A stretch of 64,000 nucleotides of DNA from Distichodus sexfasciatus (lineage: Eukaryota > Chordata > Actinopteri > Characiformes > Distichodontidae). The position numbers and the translations under genes were made by a program. The notes beneath the pieces were generated by a model that worked only from the letters and a program-made list of their open reading frames with translations, did not search any database and was not told where the DNA came from. Below, piece by piece: positions 57,065-64,000 of this stretch (positions within the stretch are counted from its first letter, which is position 1; every line of letters starts with the position of its first letter). The stretch lies in assembly GCA_032718565.1 (NCBI GenBank), contig JAVGVS010000159.1:313901-377900 (forward strand), read 5' to 3'.

Positions 57065-57500
57065 TGCTGTCACCAATTCAGCACTCTCCCTCTCTGTCCT
57101 TCTTCTTGTCTCCTGTTTCCTCCTATTCTTTACTCATTTGTTCTCTTTTCCCATCTCTTTTTGCTCCCTGCCTTTTTCGGTTTACTTTCTTTCCTTTGCT
57201 GACTTTTTTTCTCTTTTTTCCCTCGCATTTCTTTTCAGTCACTCACTTTCTATCTATCCTCATCAACTCTTTCCTTCTCTTTATATCTACCTCTTCATTT
57301 TTCTTCCCCTTTCCCTTTTCTCCCCCTCTATATATATGGGCCCTTTCCTCTCTTCTCAGATCTCTACTTTCTACTATATTCCTCCTTTCCTCGTCTCTCT
57401 CGCTTTTTTAAAAATCTCATTTTCTCTTCTTTCTGCCTGTCTTCTCCTCTTCTCTCGCCTTTTTTTCTCAATTTCCATCCTTCCTTCTCTCTCTCTGACT
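57065..57500 (+). repeat. Polypyrimidine-rich tract 2
   Basis: A second long T/C-rich tract, less pure than the first, with 'ctctctctcgc' and 'ttcctcctttcctcg' type words. Its open frames are compositional. Confidence 0.8.
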
Positions 57501-57827
57501 CAGCTGCTTTGACCACGGCTCAACATTGATAAACTCAACGGGAACGCCTGTCCGGTTTTCGTTTTGCCATTTGTTCGCTATGCTTGTTGTATCGCCCTGC
57601 CGAGCAATGGCTGGAGAAGCGATGAAACGCCAATATTAAAACTTATCGCAACTGAGAAATAAATGTCCACAATAAACAATAAGTCTTGGTTCAGTGTTAC
57701 GGTTGCTGTAGTTACAAACGAGCAGTTTAGGAGCTGACTAGCAAGCGGAAGATCAAATGAAGTTTAATAGTTAATGGGATTAACTCCTCTTCCTGAACCC
57801 ATCACGTTAAAGTTTGACCTCTCTGTC

Positions 57828-57972
57828 TTGTGTGTGTGTGTGTGTGTTTGTATTTGTATAAGTGTGTGAGTGACATTTGGTGAATGAGCTTTGGCAGTCA
57901 ATAGGACAAATGGGATGATTCCATGCAGGGTTCACACAGGGGCTGTGTGTGTGTATGTGTGTGTGTGTGCTG
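57828..57972 (+). repeat. (TG)n microsatellite blocks
   Basis: Two TG runs, at about 57830-57848 and 57945-57969, separated by unique sequence. Confidence 0.8.
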
Positions 57973-59311
57973 TGATGCATGCTTGTGTTTGTGTGGTCAT
58001 GGTTAGTCTTGTTCACTCTCAGTCCTGCATTGCGAGTGTATAATAGCTGGGCTGTTTTTGCTTTGCGGTGGAAGAAAAGAGCCAAAAGCTGCTCGGAAGT
58101 TTTCATGATGGTCATGACAGCACTGGACGATTCAACTCTAAATTGAAATCATGATATTTTTGGGACACTTGATACATGATAGCCACAAGTATTTTTTTTC
58201 CTGTCAATTTTATTCCCAAAAAAAGCAGCTACACATTAATATTATTAGTATTTATTAACTTCTTTGGATCTAATTGCACCGAAGCAACTTAATAATATAA
58301 TAGGCATAAACTAAAAATGGACACTAACACAAGAAATGCATATAACCAGTAACGCCAGTTATCAGATTGTAAAGTTAGGAGTAGGTGTAGATTTACCATG
58401 ACAAAACTTTGTTTCATAGCGCTTTGGTTAATATACATTTAGTATACATAGTGTAAAAACCACAGCCTTATGTTTAAATGTCTTCAAAGACACGTAACTC
58501 AATCTGTTTTTTATTCTGCATTAACAGAATAAAAGTATAAACAGAATTTTAAATACACTGTATACGTATGTACTGTATATGTATTCTGAATAATCTTGAA
58601 TAATATACAATATACATATATATACCAACTTCTTATCAACACTTAAAGGTCAGCAAATTGGGAACTAGAACATCCTGAGACTCAGGGACGCTGCTTACGG
58701 TCGACGCCTCTGGGCTTCTTGAGGCTGGGGTTGGGGAGTTTGTTTTTTGGGAGAGGAGGATGAGGAGGAGAAGGAGGAGTCGGGCCTGAAGACGTGAGGC
58801 TTTATCAGGTCATAAAATTCGTGGGTCGAAAATCTCACAGTCTATCTGGCCTGCGGGAAGACAGGGGATGGAGGCCGCTTTCAGATTCAAAGGAAAGTTT
58901 TTCGGGTCGGTGAAATCTTCTTGTTGGGCCTCGAGAAGGCATTGAGTCATGAGATTGCATTTCAAGTAAGAGTGACTTTGTTTACAAACCGTTCTAGGTT
59001 ATTTTTTAGGAAAATGAAGAATTTTCAAGGTTTTTAGATGAAGTTAAAACAAAGGATAAGGGCAAATACTGCTAAATGAATGAAATGTAAAGTCTTGAGT
59101 ATGTTTTTCTATATCAATCCGCTCTGCTATCAAACCACCACAATCCTTCTAAAAATATCACTTAACTTCCAAAAAAGTGGTTTTAAAATTTATTTATTCA
59201 AAAGAATCATAAAAAATAATCACAAAGACATAAATGTGTCTGAATCCCTGCACACAAACGCAGGTTTTTAAATATTTTAGCTTAACATTTCTCTCTCTCT
59301 CTCTCTCGCAG

Positions 59312-59464
59312 AGCGGATGTTCACAGTGGGGTATGGAGATCAGTGCTGGCCCAGGCTCTGCTTTTAGGAGGAGGATGACCATGCTCACATGAGGTTTCCG
59401 CTTTAAGGTTTGTTGCTAACGTGGTCTTCGCAAGGCGAGACCCGGCCTGCCAGTCCAGAGCAAG
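59312..59464 (+). other. Probable second non-coding exon of the fourth gene
   Basis: A strong (CT)n acceptor precedes it and CAAG|gtaaga follows it. All three frames contain stops within it; the ATGs give only short upstream open frames (16 and 5 codons). It therefore looks like 5'UTR, with the coding exons further right than the window. Confidence 0.4.
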
Positions 59465-59879
59465 GTAAGAGAGCCCTGTAATTCCCAGTTAAGCCTTAAA
59501 GGGACACTGCCAATAAATGTCAATGTATAACAGTGGAGGAAAACTAAAAGCTCTGTTAAAACAGTATCAGGACATGTATGTTATTATTTAGAAACAACTT
59601 ACATTTGGAACTGCGAGGAGTGGAGTTGATCTTTACAGTTTTACAAATGGTCTGAACTAAGGAGGAGCCAAAGCATTGAGGTTGGAAGACTGGAGCAGTT
59701 GATGGGGGTCTAAAAGATTCATGGGAGAAATAAATTATATTTGGATATAATGGGAAAAGTAATGGGCATTTCTGTAAAAGTCACTATACACTGTGAGTCA
59801 AAAAAGCGGCTTCCGTAACCTTTCACAGTTCCATTCAGACATTGCACCCAATTGTTCTATAGGTCACCGCACCTTAACA

Positions 59880-60065
59880 TTTGCAGAAGTTGTGGGCAAA
59901 AGTACAGCAAGAGGTCCCCTGTTTTTGTAAGATTGGTGGTTTGAATCTAAAACCACCAGTGGGTTCCTGAGCAAAACCCTTAACCATAAGTTCCTCCAGG
60001 GAGACTGTCCCGGTAATTAGAAGATGGAAGTGACTAGATAACGGCATCTGATAAATGTAAAGACG
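59880..60065 (+). mobile_element. tRNA-derived SINE of the V-SINE/DANA-like type
   Basis: Contains 'ttggtggtttgaatctaaaa' (B-box region), 'ctgagcaaaacccttaacca', 'cctccagggagactgtcccg', 'gtaattag' and the tail 'acggcatctgataaatgtaa'. It is the best-preserved tail of the family in this window. Confidence 0.7.
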
Positions 60066-60069
60066 TTTT

Positions 60070-63000
60070 GAGTAATTGGCAAAGTTAGTGCATGTTCTTA
60101 AAGTTTTGTGGACATTTGTCAGTGTAGGTTGTGAGCTTTTCAGGATATGAGTCAAGGGACTTCTTTTAGGTTCTTCAAGATCTCTCGAACGTGATACTTC
60201 TTCAATTGTCAGATCATTGAATCGTGGGAAGGAAAATGAAAGATGCATCTCAACAGTTAAAACAAGGCGCTTTTTGACAAGTTGGATCTTCAAAACCCTA
60301 AAAGTTATATTTTTGAGTTTCCGGGCGCTTCTACTCTTGCTACAGCATTCAACATTTCTGCTTCTAGACAATCTGGTCTAAAATCCTTTTCCACTTTGTC
60401 ATCTTTGTTAGGGTCTTCACCCTTCAGTTTCAGACTTTCAAAATTTCTATTTTGGGGGTACAAAAACGGTGCATGGTGGTTTTGTTTTCCAAGAGCCCAG
60501 ACGCCAAAATTTGCAAGCACCTAGATGTTATGCCCCACCAACAGCAAATACGGGTCTGGACAAAATAAAAGTCAACAGGTATTGTTCAGGTACTGCGGTG
60601 TTTTTCAAAATATGTCAGGAGGCTCTGTGTAGGAAGTAGGAAGCGAGTTCAACTCTGTCCTCTGCGCAGAGATGGTGAGAGTCGGGTGGTGAAAGAGGGA
60701 GGGAGGCGTTGGGACGGGTGACCCACCTCATGAAACTAAATCCTGAAAAATGCCTCCTGGCAAATTCCAGCCGGGCTGTCTGCCTGCAGGCCTCATTCGC
60801 AGTTGCACCTTCTCGCTAACCGCTCAGGAAGGCCTGGAACGGTGCAACGTTGTAATTACGGCACAGTGATACAGTTGTTTCATTCTTGTTTGGACTCTTT
60901 TTCAGGATACTTCCCTTCCTTTTTCTAACTGGGGTGGGTTTAAAAAAAGCTGCACAAGCCGAGTTTGGGTAATCGGGGATGTGCAGACGCCGCAAATCTG
61001 TAGCCCAGACGCAGAAAAATTCCTGCACCCCCACCCTTTTCTCTCCACGCCTTTTGTCATGAAAAGGTATTTGTTGTCAAGGGAAGACTCAACTACCGGG
61101 GAAGCTATAAATTACTGCCTTTAAAAAAAAATGAGAGGGAGACAGTGAACACCGCCTCTGTATGCTATTCCACAGCTGAGATTATGTTTCTGGGAAAGAG
61201 AGCAATCAGATTGCTAGGATGGATAGAAAGAAAGAATCCACAGATATATCTATAAGAGGGGCTCAAAATCGTTGATGTTAGGTAGGCCTCCTTAACGCTT
61301 GCCTGCTTACGCCCAAACGGATCCAAGTCTGGTTCAAAATCAAGGATTTGCGATCTGTTGACGGAAGAAGGGGGCGCCTTCAGGGATCGCTCCAATGATG
61401 GATGGCAGTAGGAAGGATTGGAGAGATAGGGGAAGAGCGAAACATGATGGACGCACTTTTTGCGCCTTTTCTGCCACTCTGCTCAAATGGTCAGGCTTGT
61501 TTCATCGTTCCTCTGCCTTTTTTGCCCTCCCCGCCCCAGTTTCTTCAATTCTCCCTTTCTTTCTCCTGCTTCCTGGAGGAATGAGCAGGTTTCAGCTGTC
61601 GATGAAGTCCGACGCTCCAGCATTTGTGCGGTTTGTTTTCCTGCCGCTCTCCTCCCTCCTCTTTCTTCCAATTCCTCCACCTCCTTTCCAGCAGGAAACA
61701 ACGAATCCAAACACCGTGATTCCCACGAGACGCTCAAAACGGTTTCGCCACGCAGGTCAAGAGTCGTAATTCTACCAGCCTACGTTTGTTTCGTTTTTTC
61801 AGCCCATTCTGTCATTTGTTTTGTTCTGTGAGAGCCAGCGAGAATGAAGGAGAGGTGGAAAATCCTTTCATTTAACAAAACCATCTCCATATGGATATGA
61901 CTTGTTTATTTAGCCCAATCCTGGGGTCCTTTGTAGGGTGGAAATCCACTTCCCGTCTTGAACATTAGTGGGCAACTTGATTCCTTTAAGCCGAGCCAAA
62001 AATGTTTTCATCTTCGTTCTTTTAAGTCTTTGGCACCATCTTTATTTAATGTTGCACCGTGAAAGTACTAGTGAGTACTGTAGAGTTTGAAAAGGAACTC
62101 TTACAGAGATGGTTGCTTATGAAAGATCTGGGGCCTGTCATTTCTGAAGGCAGCGAGGGGGCCCGTGGCGTAGGTGTTTTAGGGCCCCTGGCCAGCGTTT
62201 TAACCGAAGGCGGGCTGAAACCCGTTCTGCGGATTCTCCCAGTTCTATTCTCTACCGACACTGGGAGCTTTGTCAGTCAAAGAATTGGTGTGAAATGGAG
62301 GGTAAAACAAGGAGCGAGAGGAGGCAGATGTCAGAATGGGAGCTTGGGCATGACTATTTCTGATGCTGGTCTGAACCAGACCTAGGGGTTCCTCAGAAGT
62401 TTTAGTGGATTTAGGATTGAAGGTGCAACCCATTCGTGCCTCAAGAACCTACTCAAATACCTCAAAAAAGTTCTGAAGTTCTCATAGGTTACTGGAAACA
62501 TTTTGGATTCCATGAAATCTTTTGGATGCTTTGGGAGCTCTGGTTCCATGGAACCTTTGGTTTTACAAGTACAAGCACCTATACATCATGAAACTTCTAA
62601 AATTTGAAGGCTTATGGTTCTAGGAACCCTCTGAACCACCTTCAACTCTTTGTACCAAGAACCTGAGATAAAGATATAGAACCTATTTTACTAAAAATTA
62701 CATTGTCACATGGATTTCAATATAAAGAACCACCCACTGATTTACCTTGAAAGAACTAGACCATGCGCTGAAGCACCTTTAAACGCTCAATTCCAGAAGA
62801 AAACCATAGCACTGGGGGGTCGTCGGCACAGGCCAAAAGGGTTTGCATTTTGCTTATCTTGCCACCTTTTCTTAAATGGAATTGTCAGGACTCAACAGGT
62901 GGTTTCCCAAAAGTGTCAACAGGCGCATTGCAAAATAAACACCCTAGGAATAAATAGATACTCTAATTTGAAGTGTGAAACTGTTTTGTTGTTCCTTGTG

Positions 63001-63270
63001 TTGCCTCTGGCGAGGGCAGAATGGAAAGTTGGAAAGTAAGTGTGTGTGTGTTATGGGGGTTCTTTTCGATGGCTGTATTTCCACCATGACTTGCTTACAT
63101 TCCATGTCCTCTTGCTCATTCTTCCACCCCCCTCATCTTATTTTGCATTCTCCTTGTCTTTACCTCTCTCTAATGCACAATCGCACTCCCTCTATGGAGA
63201 TGGGGACGGGTGGAAACTGGGAAATAATGAGTTGATTCACTGTGAAGGATATCACCCCCACACACCCCTG
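60070..63270. other. Gene-free interval (second intron of the fourth gene, if real)
   Basis: No coding exon supported. The block 60640-61050 is repeat-free and of balanced composition ('aaattccagccgggctgtct', 'gcaacgttgtaattacggca') and is a candidate regulatory element. 62380-62780 is dense in 'gaacc' and 'ccttt' words ('aagaacct', 'ggaacc(t/c)t'), suggesting an old tandem-like sequence. Several open frames around 61400-61830 are compositional. Confidence 0.35.
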
Positions 63271-63275
63271 CAGAG

Positions 63276-63476
63276 AGTGTGTGTGTGAGTGTATGAGAGT
63301 GTGTGTGTGTGTGACTGTGAGAGTGTGAGTGTGCTCGGGTTGTGATTGTTTGTTTGTAGAACTGGAACTATTATGAACAAATGCTATTAGCATCCAGGCC
63401 TTGATGAGAGCCTGCAAGAGCAGCGTTTGTGTTAGTGGGGGAAGGGTGTGTGTGTGTGTGTGTGTGTGTGTCCATT
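63276..63476 (+). repeat. (TG)n microsatellite region
   Basis: TG/GAGTG blocks at about 63277-63335 and a purer (TG)n run at 63446-63471. Confidence 0.85.
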
Positions 63477-63489
63477 TGCTTTTTCACAT

Positions 63490-63665
63490 TGGGAAGACAC
63501 ACACACGCCCTAATCAAAGCAAGTGATCGGTCGGTCTGGGGATGTAATTAACTTTGCTTAATCAAATTCACACGAGTGTGTAATGGGCGCTTGGTTCTGG
63601 TATACTCCCGCAATATTGATCGTTGGTGTTTAGGTCTCCGGGTAACACACTTAACACATTTCCTG
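63490..63665. promoter_or_regulatory. Candidate conserved non-coding element
   Basis: A repeat-free block with 'gccctaatcaaagcaagtga' (TCF/LEF-like ATCAAAG) and 'taattaactttgcttaatca'. No coding frame. The call is from motif content only. Confidence 0.25.
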
Positions 63666-64000
63666 ATTGATCTCTTTCTCTCGTTCTAGTTTTTCTTGTC
63701 TAGCACCCTCCTCACCTCCTCCTCCACTTCCGAAAGAAAACTCCAGTGCTCATTCTCCTCTTCTATTACTTCCTCTTCCTTTCAGTCGCTTTCCAGCGCA
63801 CCGGCTACTTGTGTTCCGACCTTTCGGAAAAATGTACTTCCTTCCTTTCATGAGCCGCTATCATTAGCGTGATTTTCAGAACGTCGATCACCAGTGCTGA
63901 GGGTGGGCTTAGGGCTATTTTGGGACCCCGAACGTTTCCCCGAAATCACAGGCTTTGATCCGACTTAATCCCATCACAGAATCTGGAGAAACAGCTCGGC

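Larger units (their letters stand above)
49924..59311 (+). other. Inferred 9.4-kb first intron of the fourth gene
   Basis: Bounded by the donor at 49924 and the acceptor 'ctctctctcgcag' at 59299-59311. It contains the hairpin at 50436-50481, the GC-rich island at 54220-54545, a TTA/AAT inverted tract, two polypyrimidine tracts and fragments of dispersed repeats near 55836-55910 and 58120-58165. No coding exon was supported inside it. Confidence 0.4.

Noticed and set aside
56231..57512. Phe/Ser/Leu-rich open frames on the + strand and a Lys/Arg/Glu-rich one on the minus strand
   Set aside because: They are products of the polypyrimidine tracts and have no non-repetitive sequence.
61395..61831. 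Overlapping open frames of 123-124 codons at 61.4-61.8 kb
   Set aside because: They are mutually overlapping, compositionally skewed (Ser/Pro/Phe), and lack splice context or domains.
62059..62385. A 108-codon + strand frame (MKVLVSTVEFEKELLQRWLL...)
   Set aside because: It has reasonable composition but no recognisable domain, no good splice sites at its ends, and lies in the presumed intron of the fourth gene.
1..64000. CRISPR arrays, bacterial operons, prophage or toxin-antitoxin modules
   Set aside because: The window is vertebrate nuclear DNA with spliced genes; the regularly spaced repeats present are minisatellites, microsatellites or coding repeats.
1..64000. tRNA, rRNA or snRNA genes
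   Set aside because: The only tRNA-like sequences are degenerate heads of SINEs; no intact cloverleaf was found by eye.

Overview
The window is nuclear DNA of a ray-finned (teleost) fish. Three genes are recognisable by exon-by-exon translation, all on the + strand, with canonical GT-AG introns, long AT-rich spacers, dinucleotide microsatellites and fish-type SINE and MITE repeats. The egg-coat gene has fish-type architecture (secreted, PQ-rich, no C-terminal membrane anchor). I cannot name the species.

Layout. (1) 1-10.4 kb: no gene seen; old repeats and several AT-rich, homeodomain-motif-rich stretches that look like candidate conserved non-coding DNA. (2) 10.4-18.3 kb: complete kctd9 (12 coding exons, 389 aa), preceded by a promoter with three evenly spaced CCAAT boxes. 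(3) 21.36-24.04 kb: ankrd39 (four coding exons, 182 aa), with a probable non-coding first exon beside a perfect CRE palindrome. (4) 25.25-28.02 kb: a zona pellucida ZP3-type egg-coat gene (eight exons, 674 aa) whose first exon carries an exact 90-bp tandem repeat coding for a Pro/Gln-rich tail. (5) 28-49.1 kb: a gene-poor interval of MITEs, SINEs, minisatellites and a local duplication, with one weak candidate terminal exon on the minus strand at 47.7 kb. (6) 49.2-64 kb: a probable promoter and a long 5'UTR exon, a 9.4-kb intron with polypyrimidine tracts, and a second non-coding exon at 59.3 kb. The coding part of this fourth gene would lie beyond the window.

The genes do not form a pathway. 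KCTD9 is a BTB/pentapeptide-repeat protein, ANKRD39 a small ankyrin-repeat protein, and the ZP3-type protein an oocyte- or liver-made structural component of the egg envelope. I found no previously undescribed system such as a defence island or gene cluster. The more unusual signals are the phase-perfect 90-bp repeat in the ZP gene, the regularly spaced NF-Y sites, a structurally complete Harbinger-like MITE, an inverted minisatellite separated by a SINE, and a nested duplication around a SINE. All repeat and regulatory assignments come from reading the sequence only; no database search was possible.
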